DNA of 64,000 nt from Dama dama (GCF_033118175.1 NC_083714.1:11780001-11844000); one strand, 5' to 3'. Counted from the stretch's first letter, positions 1-12,222 are shown. Notes: generated by a model from the letters alone, not told the origin. A program made the numbers and translations.

Positions 1-9
1 ATATTTTTT

Positions 10-115
10 TTTTCAGATGACAAATAAGGAAATAGAAACTCAGGGAGGTTGTGACCAGCCCAAAGTCACTCAGCTGGAGCTGCTTATCTGAGGACCTAGT
101 TGACTCTGAAACACC
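10..115 (-). repeat. MIR fragment
   Basis: The order cagatgacaaataaggaaat, then caaagtcactcagct, is the reverse-complement MIR core, which reads 'cagatgaggaaact ... aaggtcacacagct'. It is old and diverged. A short T run precedes it. Confidence 0.6.
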
Positions 116-319
116 CCCTCTTCACCCCTACCCAGCCCTCACCATCCTTGCCCCCAGCATGGGCTTTGCAGCCAAATGGCATACCAGGCACTCTCCAGCA
201 GGTTTTTGCCTCCAAAGGTGCTGAGAGCCTCAGTCACCTGGAACTGGTTTTTCTTCACTCCATTCCCCCTCTCCTCCACACCACCAAGAAGCTAACAATT
301 CCAATCATGCATTTGTTTA

Positions 320-537
320 AGAGCATCCAGGAGGCTCAGTGGTAAAGAACCCACCTGCCAATGCAGGAGACATAAGAGATGCAGGTTCGATCCCTGGGTG
401 GGGAAGATCTCCTGGAGGAGGGCATGGCAACCCACTCCAGTATTCTGGCCTGGAAAATCCCATAGACAGAGGAGCCTGGCGGGCTACAGTTCATGGGGTT
501 GCAAAGAGTCAGACACTACTGAAGCAACCTAGCACGC
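320..537 (+). mobile_element. Bov-tA SINE
   Basis: The tRNA-Glu-like head (ggctcagtggtaaagaacc, ggttcgatccctgggt) is followed by the BovA body (ggcaacccactccagtattc, cagaggagcctggcgggcta, gcaaagagtcagacac). It is nearly full length and in plus orientation. No protein is encoded; the apparent reading frame through it is a by-product of the SINE consensus. Confidence 0.93.
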
Positions 538-719
538 AATCCAATGAATGGGACAGGGGTCATGCACGAGTATTGGGCTTTGAAGGGATCAGTGATGTAT
601 AAAATCCAAGGTTGTCAAACTCCCTGACTAATCCTTCCCCTCTGTGCACACCACCCCACTCCTTCCTGGAAACCATAAAGTTGTTTTGAAAATAACTTCA
701 TTCATATCATTCTTTTTTA

Positions 720-955
720 GAAGATATAGTTAGGGAGTTGGGGACGGACATGTGCACACTGCTATATTTAAGATGGATAACCAACAAGGTGCTACTCTAT
801 AGCAGGGAACTCTGCTTGATGTTATGAGGCAGCCTGGATGGGAGGGGAGTTTAGGGGAGAATGGATACATGTGTATGTATGGCTGAGTTCCTCTGCTGTC
901 CACCTGAAACTATCACAACATTGTTTAATCAGCTATACTCCAATATAAAATAAAA
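720..955 (+). mobile_element. L1 3'-end fragment
   Basis: It matches the artiodactyl L1 3' UTR: 'agcagggaactctgcttgat', 'tggatacatgtgtatgtat', 'cacctgaaactatcacaaca', then 'ctatactccaatataaaata' and an A-rich tail. It is 5'-truncated. The same 3' end recurs at 62690-63420. Confidence 0.8.
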
Positions 956-1465
956 AGTTAAAAGGATTTTAATAGCTTCATGAAAAAAAATAATCCGAGT
1001 GTCAAATACTTACTGATGGGCCCCTGAATCCTCTGCTCTCCATGGAAGAAGCCCTGCCCATTTGAAAGTGTTTCCACTCCCCCCACTGCACTCAGAGCTT
1101 ACCCTTTGGAGTGTCTGCTGTAACCCTCACCACCCTTAATATTTGGTCCACTACTCACTCAAGACCTTGGTGCCAGGCAGTGGCTCCTTAACTGGCATGC
1201 CCTCCAACCAAGACCTCTCTCACCAAACATGCATCAATGTCCCTTCCTATCACTCCTCTGAGATGACCTTGCCTTGCCTCGTCCTCCCCCTTTTCCTTGT
1301 CCTTTTTTCCCCCTAGCTCATTATTGCTCTTTTCTCCTGGCAAACAAGTCTGATCCACAATGGCTGGCTTCCTCCTTAAACATGCAATTCTCCCCTTTGG
1401 CCTACTTGGCATCATCTGGCCTCTTTTTGTTGTGTTTTGTTTTCCCACATATTCAGAGAGATGGA
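956..1465. other. Unique intronic sequence, nothing recognised
   Basis: No exon, RNA gene or interspersed repeat is recognised. Open frames here are short and lack coding character. Confidence 0.5.
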
Positions 1466-1645
1466 AGGAACCTTGAGGATCAGCTAGTTAGTTCCAACCC
1501 CTCCTTTTATGGGTGAGGAAACTGATATTTGAATAGAGTAAATGACTTGCCCAGGGTCACATGGCTGGGCAGGGGTAAAGCCAATACCCCATCCGGGTCT
1601 GCCTGATTCTGGGGCTTCTGCTCCTTTACTCTGCTCCCTTGCCCT
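1466..1645 (-). repeat. MIR
   Basis: The order gaggaaactgatatttgaat, cttgcccagggtcacatggc, then a 'gtctgcctgattctggggct' tail is the MIR core in reverse-complement orientation. Edges are approximate. Confidence 0.8.
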
Positions 1646-2044
1646 TTAGGTAAGGCCTTAACCCACCAGCTGTCAATCCCCTCTCCTTCTTCAGATGCAC
1701 CTATGGCTTATGTCACACCACTGTGCACTGATTCTATTCCCTACTTGTTTCCTACGTGTATATCTAGGTTTCACAATGAGAAAGTAGTATGGGCAGCGGG
1801 AGCTAACTCCTTCCTCCCACTTGAATGATGTACAAAAAGGGGAATTGAGCTGCCTAAGGTCATGCAGCTCTCTATGGTACAACTTGGGGCCTTATCCATG
1901 ACACCCCAATGTGGTGCACCTCTCTTTTTATCCCATTTCCCCCTTCAATACTGCACTGGGATGTTTCATTCTTGCTTCTTCTTTTCTTGATATTCTTATC
2001 CTCCTTCCCAACTTCTGTATTTTTCACAAACCTGCTGGATTTTA

Positions 2045-2217
2045 GAGCTGGAAGGGACCTCAGGGATCATTAGTTTCACCTATCACTGCACAGATGAGAA
2101 AAATGAGACCAGGAGAGGGGAAGTCATTTGCTTGAAATCAGACAGCTAATTAGTGGCCCAGCTGGGACCCAAGTCCAAGTCACCAACTCCTAGTTCAGTG
2201 TTCTTTCAACCACCCTC
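2045..2217 (-). repeat. MIR
   Basis: 'gctggaagggacctcaggga', 'cagatgagaaaaatgagacc', 'aatcagacagctaattagtg' and a 'gttctttcaaccaccc' end follow the reverse-complement MIR consensus. Confidence 0.8.
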
Positions 2218-3253
2218 TTCCTGTCTGTGCTTTTTGTCAAGAATTCTTCTTATCTGGAAACCCATCCCCCTCCCATGATGCTCAGGTCCTGCAAGATCTG
2301 GGAGGGCTTTGGTCCAGGGTGACACAGTGTCACCATGGAAAGGTAGAAGGAGCAGAGGCCTGGAATTGCCTGTATCCTCCCATGTCTCACCACGGGAGGC
2401 CCCAGCCTGGCCTTGCCAAGACTGGTGACTATCAAGTATGTGTTGAGATAAAGCCACAGCCTCTCGGATTCTCAGTTCATGGCCTAGACACTGGCGTCAA
2501 AGCCTGAGCCGGCTGCAAAACGAGGTCAGTTCACTGGCCTCCCAATGAAAAAATCTTATAAAATCAATAGCATTTATAACATCAACAGATTCAGAGACCT
2601 TTCCTCTGTTTGTTTTTTCCTTCTGGGCTGCTCTTTCTCACCCACCCTGCTATGAAGGCATAGACAATACAGGAATCTGGCAAGCAAAGCTGCAAGGCCA
2701 GACCACTGCCCCCAGAGCCCCTGAACTGAATGGGGAGTGGTAGGAGCATGTCAAGGTATGAATGATTTGTGAAGACTCTGACCAAGTCCCTCCTGGCTTC
2801 CTTGGGCAATGCTAATTGGATCTGAGGCCCTCCCTGGTAGCTGACCCCTGAGAATAATCAGAAGCTGTCCAGAGCTCCAATAGCAATTCTGGAAGCTCAA
2901 CCGGCCTCAGCTTTGCCGCACTGGGCCTTCACTAAGGAAAAGAGTAACTAGAAAGCCAATTAGACAATGCCATGGGGCCTTCCTGCAATGGGAAGTGTCT
3001 GAGGCCCTCAGACTGGAGTGGATGTTGGCCCTTTTCCCAAACATCCTTCCCTCGGCCCCAGTGGGTGTATCCTACCTTCCCTCCATGCACACAGAGGGTG
3101 GCCGCCCTCATCATGCTGTTATCTGCATGGTCACAAACAAGCTTCTTCCTCCTGTCCTGAAACTGGTCCTGAAACCAGAGCACAGAGCTTGAGCCTGGCA
3201 TTTCTACCATTAAATGGTGTCCTTTCTATGAAAGTATTATGAACTTATTCCAG
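2218..3253. other. Repeat-poor intronic stretch
   Basis: Moderate-GC unique sequence. Short open frames on both strands overlap one another and look random. No exon or repeat is recognised. Confidence 0.45.
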
Positions 3254-3330
3254 TCTGAATTCATTGAACAAATATTTACTGAGTACCTACTCTGTGTCAG
3301 ACACTGGTAGCTTCTATCAACTGTGTTTTG
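3254..3330 (-). repeat. L2/MIR 3'-end fragment
   Basis: 'cattgaacaaatatttactg' followed by 'agtacctactctgtgtcaga' is the reverse complement of the common L2/MIR 3' end. Family assignment between L2 and MIR is uncertain. Confidence 0.6.
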
Positions 3331-3711
3331 GGCAATTGAAGACTGCTGTACCTCAGGAGCTCCTAATGAGCATGTAGGGTCAGATGAAATAGCAGGTTTG
3401 TTGCTACCAGGCAGAGGAAGCTTGGGGATAAACTACAAAGACAGGTCCTGAGAGTAAGTATGTACCATGGTGTGGGTCTCTGGACATCAGGGATATTGAG
3501 GTATGGACGCTTAGGGTGGTAAGCTGGGAGATGCCACTTCCACACAGACTCCTAGGACCAGGGACAAATCTCACACTTGTCCTGGGGAGCCCCAAGCAGC
3601 AGAGATGTAGACAATCGCAGGAACTTCCACAGCTAAGAGACAAGTCGTGCCCTCTGTCCTCAATCCTTGCCACTGACCTCCCAAACAAGGCAAAGGACAG
3701 GACATTTTATA

Positions 3712-3859
3712 AGAAGCTGAGATGGTTAGATAGCATCACTGACTCAATAGACATGAATCTGAGCAAACTCTGGGAGATAGTGGAGGACAGAAGAGTCTGG
3801 TGTGTTATAGATGGTGGGGTTGCAAAGAGTCAGACATGACTTAGCGACTGAACAACAGT
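3712..3859 (+). mobile_element. BovB (RTE) LINE 3' fragment
   Basis: It corresponds to the extreme 3' end of the BovB ORF: 'gatggttagatagcatcact', 'gagcaaactctgggagatag', 'gttgcaaagagtcagacatg', ending in 'cgactgaacaac'. The same segment ends the larger copy at 50072-51590. It is 5'-truncated and non-coding. Confidence 0.88.
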
Positions 3860-5029
3860 ACTCTCTTTTCTGATATATTCCCTGGGCACTTGAGTTTGTT
3901 TCCTTTGTTGCTCAAGAAGTGTTCAAGGCATTTAAAGGCAACTCTTCAGGGGAAAGCATTCCTGGTTAAACACCCACCTTCCAAATGCATGAACTCAATT
4001 GTGCAGCTCATCTTCTCCAAGGCATGGTTTTGGCCCTGTGCCTGGTGCCCCGACCTTGCCCTCTGGGTGATCTTGCTCAAGGATGCCAAGGGAGTTGGTG
4101 GCAGGGGCTGGGAGCAGAGCCCAGGTTTCCTGGATCCTCGCCTGGCACTCTGGCCACCAGACCCCACTGGCTCTCCTCTTCTGCCCTTTGTGCTCTGTCT
4201 GAACTGTCTGGAGGCATGTGCCCTGCACCCAACTAGCTTCCACTGGGTGAGATATTTCTGTCTCACACCAGTCAGCGGTTCAGCCATATGGGGCATAGGC
4301 AGTCTGGCTGACGGCTGACCAAGGGGCCAGGCCCAGGTGGGGGAGGGGAGGGGAGGTCACTCTGCTGGTCTGGGATCTGCAAAGCTGGGTCCCTAATGCA
4401 GTTATTCTTTTTACTAGGGGTCCGAAGTGTGGCCCCTAAGCTCAGTATCCCAGGGCTCGGGCCGGGTCACTGTGGCCCTCCACTCCCAGGCTTGTTGCTA
4501 CGATACAGGGTTCTACAAGTGCTGAGCGGCATTGTTGGGGCCGGATGCAAATGGCACGCAGCAGGGTCTAGCTGTGAGCCAGTTGGCCAGCTGACATTTC
4601 AGGGTCCAAAGAGCTTGTGTGTACTGGACAAGCTGTTTATTGTGGTCTTGGCACTGCCCGGCCCTTCAGACAGCAACAAATGCTCCCAAACTGGGAAAGG
4701 AGAGGAAATAAGGAATCAGCCGTAGCCAAAGAAGACCTGGAATCTCTCTCCTCACACCATTTGCTCCCTGCAGCTGACATGCTGCTGGTGCCAACCATCG
4801 GAAGTTCCCCAGTGAGGGAACCGGAGGGGGCAAGCCCCACAAACCTCCATTCGTGAAGACCTAGATTGCAAATCGTGTACATGCCCACGTCAACATCCTT
4901 CTGACTGCCCAGCTCTCAGATGCTGCTGCTGAGGGAAGGTTGAGCACTCAGAAAATACCAAGAAGGAGAAATCTTGATGTCATCATGTTTAAACACACAG
5001 AAGAACTGGGACCCCAAGGTTGCAGGTTG
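3860..5029. other. Repeat-poor intronic stretch
   Basis: GC-moderate unique sequence. A 142-codon frame (3890-4318) is open but has no recognisable domain, is overlapped by open frames in other phases and does not start at ATG, so I do not call it. Confidence 0.45.
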
Positions 5030-5090
5030 TTGATACACACACACACACATACATACACATCATCATCATCATCATCATCGTCATCTTCAG
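5030..5090. repeat. (CA)n / (CAT)n microsatellite
   Basis: An alternating ACAC tract passes into ACAT and then about eight CAT units with one CGT interruption. It is a compound simple repeat and likely length-variable. Confidence 0.95.
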
Positions 5091-5173
5091 AGAGATGATT
5101 ATCAACAGGACATGACAGAAATGGTCATTTCAAGTCTTGGCCTGGTTTTTTCAGTTACACTCAGAGTTGACAA

Positions 5174-5383
5174 TGGGCTTCCTTGGTGGCTCAGACGGTA
5201 AAGAATCCACCTGCAATTCAGGAGACGTGGGTTTGATCCCTGGGTTGGGAAGATCCCCTGAAGAAGGAAATGGCAACCCACTCCAGTATTCTTGCCTGGA
5301 AAACCCCATTGAAAGAGGAGCCTGGTGGGCTACAGTCCATGGGGTTGCAAGAGTCAGACAGGAGTGACCATCTTTCACTTTCA
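5174..5383 (+). mobile_element. Bov-tA SINE with 12-bp TSD
   Basis: A full-length Bov-tA runs from 'gggcttccttggtggctcag' to 'tctttcacttt'. It is flanked by the exact duplication cagagttgacaa at 5162-5173 and 5384-5395, so the edges are certain. Head and body motifs are well kept, indicating a fairly recent insertion. Confidence 0.95.
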
Positions 5384-5810
5384 CAGAGTTGACAACACGC
5401 TGGAGAAAATGCGACAAGAGCATGTGTATTAGAGCATAGGCTGGGGTAGACAGGTGAAATATAGGAGACCCCAAATGAGGGAAGCTGAGAAGCTAGAGTC
5501 CAGAGAAATTGTGGGAAATGTGGCATTTCCCAGAAGACATGTGGCCCTATCCACACTGCCTGGAAGTCTAGTTTGGCCTATAGCCTGACGGTAAGCTATG
5601 CTTGGGAGGGATGGAATCATGGATAAGTGGTTGAACTCTCTCAGGCTCTTGACCTCCAAACCTTGCTCCACCCAAGATTGTGGCTGCCTAGGCTGGACAA
5701 ATGGAATTTCCAGAATGCCTTCTGCATGTCCTGGTCAGGGTCTTCAGTTTATCTGTGGTTTAGCACATAGTCAGTCCTATCAGCCCAGCTGTGCATGACA
5801 GACACCTTCA

Positions 5811-5862
5811 ATATACATACACACACACATAGACACAGACACACACACAGCAGCAGCAGTAA
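5811..5862. repeat. (CA)n microsatellite with (CAG)n end
   Basis: An interrupted CA/GA tract ends in four CAG units just before a MIR. Confidence 0.9.
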
Positions 5863-5863
5863 T

Positions 5864-6231
5864 GAACACCAGCAGTTAACATTAATCAAGCACCTGCTAG
5901 TGCATGTTCAGTAGCTCAGTCATGTCTGACTCTGTGACCCCATGGACTGGAGCCCACCAGGCTCCTCTGCCCATGGGATTTCCCAGGCAAGAATACTAGA
6001 GTGGGTTGCCATTCCCTTCTCCAGGGGATCTTCCCAAGCACCTACTTTGCACCAAACATAGTTCAAAGCACTTTATATACAGTATGTATTTTTATCTCAA
6101 TTAACCTTCCCCAGATTACAGAGGGGGAATCTGAGGTCCAGAAAGGCGAAATAACTTAACTCAAAGTCCCATCAGGTGCAGTGTCTGAATAGGGATTCAG
6201 CAGAGGTCTGGGCCCAAAGCCTGTGCTTATT
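5864..6231 (-). repeat. MIR split by a SINE
   Basis: The left half (aacaccagcagttaacatta) and right half (caaagcactttatatacagt, ttttatctcaattaacctt, aaataacttaactcaaagtc) form one reverse-oriented MIR. It is interrupted at 5896-6034 by a Bov-tA fragment. Confidence 0.8.
5896..6034 (-). mobile_element. 5'-truncated BovA/Bov-tA SINE
   Basis: Reverse BovA body: 'cagtcatgtctgactctgtg', 'aggctcctctgcccatggga', 'ccaggggatcttccc'. The tRNA-like head is missing. Flanking caagcacct copies at 5887-5895 and 6035-6043 mark the insertion into the MIR. Confidence 0.88.
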
Positions 6232-7937
6232 AAATTACAGGGCCCTTGTGACTAAGCATATGAATGTGCCCCTTTATACAGAAAGCCTGAGGGAAGGAAG
6301 GAACACAGGGGTAAAAGGAAAGATCCAAGAGCTGGGCCTTTGGAGAAGAACCACCTGGGGGTAGGAGATGGTGGGCCATGGGGTAAAAGAGTTAGGATGG
6401 GCAGCAGAATGCCCATTAGATGCCAGAAGTTCAGGTGATCTAAGTTTGCAACCTCACATGTCTCAGGAACTGCCAAGGTCTCCATCATGGTGCCTACCGT
6501 CACACCAGTACTCAACTCAGTAAAACAGATAAGGAGCAAACAACGCAGCAACCTTGGGGGTTACACACAGACCAAATGGCTGCCTCCCCCTTGGTAAGAC
6601 CCAAGCTTTAAAGTGGCTTCCTCACTTGTGCCAGGTCACAAGACATTACTTAAGCTCCCAGCACATGGCAGGCAGTGGGGGGATAGAGACAAACCCAACA
6701 GGGACCCTGCCCTTAAGATGTGGCCAGGCTGGCAGTGGGGGAGATGTTAGATGGGCCTTGAGCTGTCCCTGGGGTTAACTGGGGCAAACGATGCAGGCTG
6801 TGCCCAGTCAAGGAACAGAAGGAAGCCCCTGGGCCTCCCCAGACATAGGGCTGCTGCCTTCAGCTCCACTCACAGAGCTGGACAGCCCAGCTGGCACCAT
6901 TCCCCACTGGGGTTGCTGAGACAAACAGCTCGGAGCAGCCTTTCAGGGCTGTGCCGGCCACTTCAGCTGACACACCAGGAGCCTGCAGTGGGTGAGGGCT
7001 GGGAGAGGTGGGGAAGCCACAGGAGGTTACCCTCGCCCTCTCTCACTTGCCAGTGGCCTCCCGCCTCCAGTAAAGGGGGAACGCTCTTCTTCAGAGCTCT
7101 CCCCCACCAGCCCATCATCTCCTCCCTCCCTGGGAAGCCCAAGGCTTAGAGAAATGAGTCCAAGTAATTAACTAATTAATGAATATGGATGGCAAAGTTG
7201 CTGAGGTTGCTGGAAAACACCCTGTTGCTGCCAACACACACAACCCAGCTCGGCACCCGCCTCCCACTGTGGATGAAAAGGAAGCTCTGAGGGACTACTT
7301 GACTGTGTCTCCCCAAGGTGCCAGCTGCAGCAGAAGCGCCTGCCACCCAGCAACCCCTTGCCTGATGCCAGGAGACCAGCTTCCAGACAGCACATCCCCC
7401 TGCAAGGACAGCCACCCCAGCCCACCCTCAACCCCAGCTGGGCCTGCAATCCACTCCGTTACTTGGTGTCAAGGGGACTCTCTGTGGTCCAAGGAAGTCT
7501 GTCTGTGGGCGCTCCCAAAGCCAAGTGCAAGGCTGCAGGAGATGGATGGATGGAGACAGAAGAAGAAGAGAGAAAAGCAGAAGGAGCGACCAAGAGGCAC
7601 ACACAGCTGGCAGGAGCCCATCTCCAGCTGTTGGGCGGGCTGTTTCCTTTGATAAAGCACTTGGCAGTACTCCCAGTTCTGTAGTTTCTGGCCTGTGAAA
7701 GCACACCCGGAGCACGAGCCTGCCTGTGGGAGGACTTCAGCCTTGCTTTGTTTTCTTTCTTTCTTTTTTTCTGGAGCTTTAAAAAAATGCTCCCCTCCTT
7801 TCAGGAAAACTCGTCCCTCCCTGACACCTGGATAGAGTGAGGTTGTACCAACCAGTGACATGGGCTGGGCCACGAGCCTGTCATCACAGAAAGTCAGTGC
7901 CACAGAGGCATGGGTTGTGCAGTGAAGCCTCAGCATG
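6232..7937. other. Repeat-poor intronic stretch
   Basis: GC-moderate unique sequence without recognised repeats or exons. A small AT-rich patch at 7165-7188 (taattaactaattaatgaat) resembles a cluster of homeodomain-type sites. No function can be supported from sequence alone. Confidence 0.4.
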
Positions 7938-7992
7938 GGTGTGTGTATGTGTGTGTGTATGTGAGAGAGAGAGAGAGGGAGAGAGAGAGAGT
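7938..7992. repeat. (TG)n(GA)n microsatellite
   Basis: A TG tract with TATG interruptions passes directly into a GA tract. The purine/pyrimidine asymmetry makes it a compound simple repeat. Confidence 0.95.
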
Positions 7993-8869
7993 CTGTGTCT
8001 GAGAGGCTGTGCTTGTTTGTTGTGGCTGACATGGCCTTCTGTGTGGCACATCATCGTTGTTCTCCCCACCTAGGCTCCTTCCAGCCCACTAATGCTTTCC
8101 CAGAAAGCACTGGGAAATAGGAGAGTCCCAGGGTCATGTGATCACATAGAACAACTAGCCCTCTCTCAAACCCCTGGTCGTGTGGCTTCATAGAAGCCTG
8201 TCTTCTCCATCTCATCCTGTGTGAAACAAGGAGCCAGGCTTGAAGGCCTCCCAGGTCCCTTGGAAGAAGCAGGGCATGTACTGTGGCTCCCTCCTTCGCC
8301 CACAGGATCATTTATAGCCTAACGACAAACAGCCCCCAGACCCACACTTTGACCAGCCCCCACAGGGCCTCCCTCAGGCCTGACTATCCTGGGGGAACTT
8401 GATATCCTGGGGGTCGGCACCGGCTCTTCACACAGTCCCCATAAGTTCCTGTTCCTTGGGGCTCTCCCAGCCTAGCACCCACTCCCACACACAGCCAGCG
8501 CCAGGCATCCATTGGCTGTGTCTCCATGGGAACCTCTGGGGTCAGTTCACAAGGCTGCCTCCAAGGGGAGGAGGCCGGCCTGGCCCGGAGGAGACAGTGT
8601 CTCTGGCAGAAGACACAGAATTGCCTCTGCAGCCAGAGAGGGAGGCCCAGGGCAGCCCTGAACCACTGACCCACCACCCCACCATGTTCAAAGCCCAAGC
8701 CCAGTGGCTGCTGGCCCTTACAGATGGGAGAAGCCAGTTGGGAAGAAGCAAACAAGAAAACAAACATAACCCGGGAACTTTGGACCAGCTTCCAAACTGA
8801 AAGTCCTCAAATATTCCTTGTCTGTCCCCTTGTAAAAAAAAAAAAAAGGCCCTCTCATGAAAAAATGGG
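7993..8869. other. Unique intronic sequence
   Basis: No exon or repeat is recognised apart from a short A run near 8834-8848. The open frames at 8384-8800 on both strands are mutual shadows without a domain. Confidence 0.4.
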
Positions 8870-9005
8870 GGACCCTTAGACTCCAGGATGGCAGAGCCAG
8901 AAGCACCTCAGGAATCCTGTGTTCCAACCACTTTACCTTATGTATGGGGGTCCAGAGTGAGGCGGTCAGTAGAAGAGCTGGCACTTGAAGTCAGGACACT
9001 AGGTC
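8870..9005 (-). repeat. Probable MIR fragment
   Basis: 'agagccagaagcacctcagg', 'tgtgttccaaccactttacc' and 'agagctggcacttgaagtca' follow the order of a reverse MIR (blood-count style core, then gctggcactngaacccagg). It is diverged. Confidence 0.55.
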
Positions 9006-9955
9006 AAAGAGTTCTGGGTCCTGGCCATGGTTGACAGTAGATATACCAACCTGAGGCCCAATCAAGAATTCTGGGATCAAGAAGCTCTGTGTTGACAAGG
9101 GTGGTATAGCCTGGTGAACTGAATGTGGCCATGAGACTGGTGTGGGGCTATGAGTTCTTGAAATCCCTTTCGTCTGCCAAGGGATATGTCTGTTGACTTT
9201 ATGGGGCCAGGTGAGCAACACAACTGGGACTCAATGTCAAGTCAGACTTGGGCTGGGGACTCTTGCTCTTCCCTGCCTTCATGTTTTCTAGAGTATTCTT
9301 CCTACCAAATCCTCAGGTCTGGAAGGGGGAAGAAACTAAGACCTAGTTTTTCCACTGATGGGAGAGGGCAGTGTGGGGGCAATCCTAGGTATGTAGCCTT
9401 TGCCACCTCTTTGAGGTTCAGAGCCCACCTTGCTCCTTCGTGGCCCAGATGTAAAACTCAAATTGTGAACAGGAAAGAAAAAGTGGGTAGGTGGGAGGGC
9501 CTATGAGCTTCGAGAAGGTAATAAGCCATGGATGAGCTTTCTTTACTTAGAGCAAGCTCTGAGGCCAGATTGTAGGCAGATGGCAAGGCCCACAAAGCTG
9601 AGCCTGGCTGGATGCTCAGGACAAAATTATATCGACTGAGTCTGTCTTCAAGCCATGGGCTGAAGCTGAGTTGACCCCACCCTCTCAGAAACAGCCAACC
9701 CTCCAGTGTGGAAACAGCACATGCTGTTTTCTGAGACAGGGTGACTTGGATATCTGGAAGAAGCTCCATTAAAATAAACAGCTCAGCATGGAAGATAGTC
9801 ATGCCCCAGACTTGCAGTACTTAAAACACATGCTTTAGAACCTACCATCACCACTTCCATTCCCCTTGTTCTTGCTGAGGGCTATGGCATTCAGGCGACA
9901 GTTAGAACAAGGTCCTTCTTGACCCCACTCACAAAGTCCTGCATCAAGATTCCAG
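9006..9955. other. Unique intronic sequence, nothing recognised
   Basis: No repeat, exon or RNA gene is recognised. Confidence 0.4.
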
Positions 9956-10150
9956 ACAGCTGCACTGGCCACTTACTTCCACCTATCATTTTATAGAGAC
10001 GATCATTTTACAGGACATTTTGGCATGTGTTATTTTGCATGTGTGTACTATCTTTATAATTGTTCTGGAGTGATTTCTCTGCATGTAATCCATCTCCCTG
10101 ACTTGACCCCAAAGCTCCTGAAGGGTGGGAAGCATGCCTTCGGTGGCTTT
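9956..10150 (+). repeat. Possible L2 3' remnant
   Basis: 'gatttctctgcatgtaatcc', 'ccccaaagctcctgaagggt' and 'gggaagcatgcctt' resemble the L2 3' region (clip of 'agctccatgagggcaggga'). Divergence is high and the call is weak. Confidence 0.35.
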
Positions 10151-11672
10151 TTCTCCCCTCCTCCCTCCCCCTGTGGCACTCAGGACAGTGGTGTGGCCAA
10201 GAGGATGGTCTCAATTGTGCCTGTTCAACTCGGTAACAACAACTGGGGAGGCCAGCATAATTTCTGAATTCATCCACAAGCGCATCCAGTGATGACGGAA
10301 ATCTGCAGCTGGATGGATCCATTGCAGCAAAGAAAGAGCTATTCTTGAAGGGAGGATCACCCAAAGCCAGCATGTCAGTTGACTTAACCACCCCCTCCTC
10401 GTCTCATCTTGATGAAACAACAAATAAGCAATTGGGACAAGGGTGGGGTATCTCACACCAAGCGGCCATTAAGCTGACAGTAGCTGGACATTGCATTTCC
10501 CAGCATCCTCCACTCCGATACATCCATCTCTTTGGCAACAGAGTGTTAGGCTGCTTTCTAACTTCGTTTCCAGATGTGGCAGTTCCCTGACTCTAGCTGT
10601 GGGACTCCATTGGACCCAGAGTCAGTTATTGATAGGAAATTATTTGAAGTTAGAGATCATGTTTGCTCATTAATGGTTCTTAATGTATATCTTCTTTAGG
10701 GGTTTACCTAGGAGAAGATATTAGAGGACTGGCTTTGATGGTGGATACACATTTACGGATGGGAATCTTGAGTACTTAGGAACACTCTTTCTAAAACACT
10801 CATCCCAATCAGAACTGTCGCTAGGTTTTCCTTCTCTCCTGTTTCACAAGCAACCTCACAGACTGAGTAGCTAAAAATCTTCCTTTTTCTAACAGAAATA
10901 ACACAGAGGTAGCCTGGAGACCTATGTTATAGCTGAGACTGGGAATTTAGCTAATATCTCTAAAGAGTGAGCTACTTACTATTAACCAAGTCATTAATTA
11001 AGGTCATGTTTGCACTTCAATTGTCAGCCTCAAACATCTGTTTATTTAAACCGAGGTCACTTTAGTTTATTACAGTTATAGCCACTGGTGAGATAATCTG
11101 CTTAGATTTCACAAGTATGTGTGAATTGCCTACCTCAGCCCTTATTTTCACAGAATAAGAGTTCTCCTGAAGGCACGGGGTCAGACTTAAGATAATAAAT
11201 GATTTTCCTTCTCAACAGAACTAAAAACAAGGCTTTAATTAAGTCACCAAAATTCTCAGATCGAATATCTATATTACATTTCTTAATGATGGTAATCCGT
11301 CCAAGGGTGATCCACAGGATTCCCATTGATCCAAGAACAATCTTTAGGCAGACATTTCATTGGCTCAGAGATTGTTTCCCAATCATTGACACTGCCCTTC
11401 TCAATGGTGGAGTCACCCCCACTTTGTTGGTAGAGACTGCAGGTGGCCTGGGAGAGGGGGCAGTGGGAAGGGATGATAGACATCATGAAACAGAATGGGG
11501 GAGAATACATGGTAGAAAATATCTCCCTAAAGAGGATAAAGTAGAGGCAGAGAACTTAAAGATATCTGTGAGTGGATAAAAAGAAATTGGGGCCAAGATG
11601 GTCTTCCCAGGCAAGCCTAAGACTTCAGGATAGTCTAGATATATACATCCTCACAAACCCTCACCAAACCCT
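10151..11672. other. Repeat-free intronic stretch with AT-rich part
   Basis: No transposon is recognised over 1.5 kb. The part 10660-11350 is AT-rich with several short homeobox/fork-head-like words (taattaa, gtttattt). It is a candidate non-coding conserved element only because repeats avoid it; no function is shown. Confidence 0.35.
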
Positions 11673-11712
11673 CACCACACACACACACTCGCACACACAT
11701 ACAGAGGCACAC
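11673..11712. repeat. (CA)n short microsatellite
   Basis: Interrupted CACACA/CGCACA tract. Confidence 0.8.
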
Positions 11713-12003
11713 ATGCCTCTTTAACATATACCTTCCTCATCCTGACTCTCAAGTCAAAAATACAGGAAAAGACTCAGACAGTTACACACTCATATGTCAT
11801 ACACACAAGAGCACCAACCCTCCCAGATGCCATCCTTTTAGCTGTCCCTTCACAAACACAAGTATCCCTCTCCATCCACACATAAATATATTTCCCATAC
11901 ATTTCCATATCTTTTTTGCATATGATTTGAACATATTTTTATGTATATCTACATTACCACCGAAACTCCCTCCACACAACCAAGTCCTCCTACCCACATA
12001 CAT

Positions 12004-12222
12004 GAGCTTCCCTGGCGGCGCAGGGGTAAAGAATCTGCCTGCTTATGCAGGAGACATGGCTTTAATCCCTGCATGGAGAAGATCCCCTGGAGAAGGAAAT
12101 GGCAACCCACTTCAGTGTTCTTGCCTGGGAAATCCCGTGGACAGAAGAGACTGGCGGGCTACAGTCCATGGGGTCACAAAAGAGTTGGACATGACATAGT
12201 GACTAAACACCACCACCACCAC
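12004..12222 (+). mobile_element. Bov-tA SINE with (CAC)n tail
   Basis: The head 'gagcttccctggcggcgcag' and box-B-like 'ggctttaatccctgcat' are followed by the BovA body and a tail 'actaaacaccaccaccac'. Near full length. Confidence 0.93.

Noticed and set aside
5174..5383. tRNA-gene-like A and B boxes in SINE heads here and elsewhere
   Set aside because: They are tRNA-derived SINE promoters without a cloverleaf or acceptor stem, so they are not tRNA genes.
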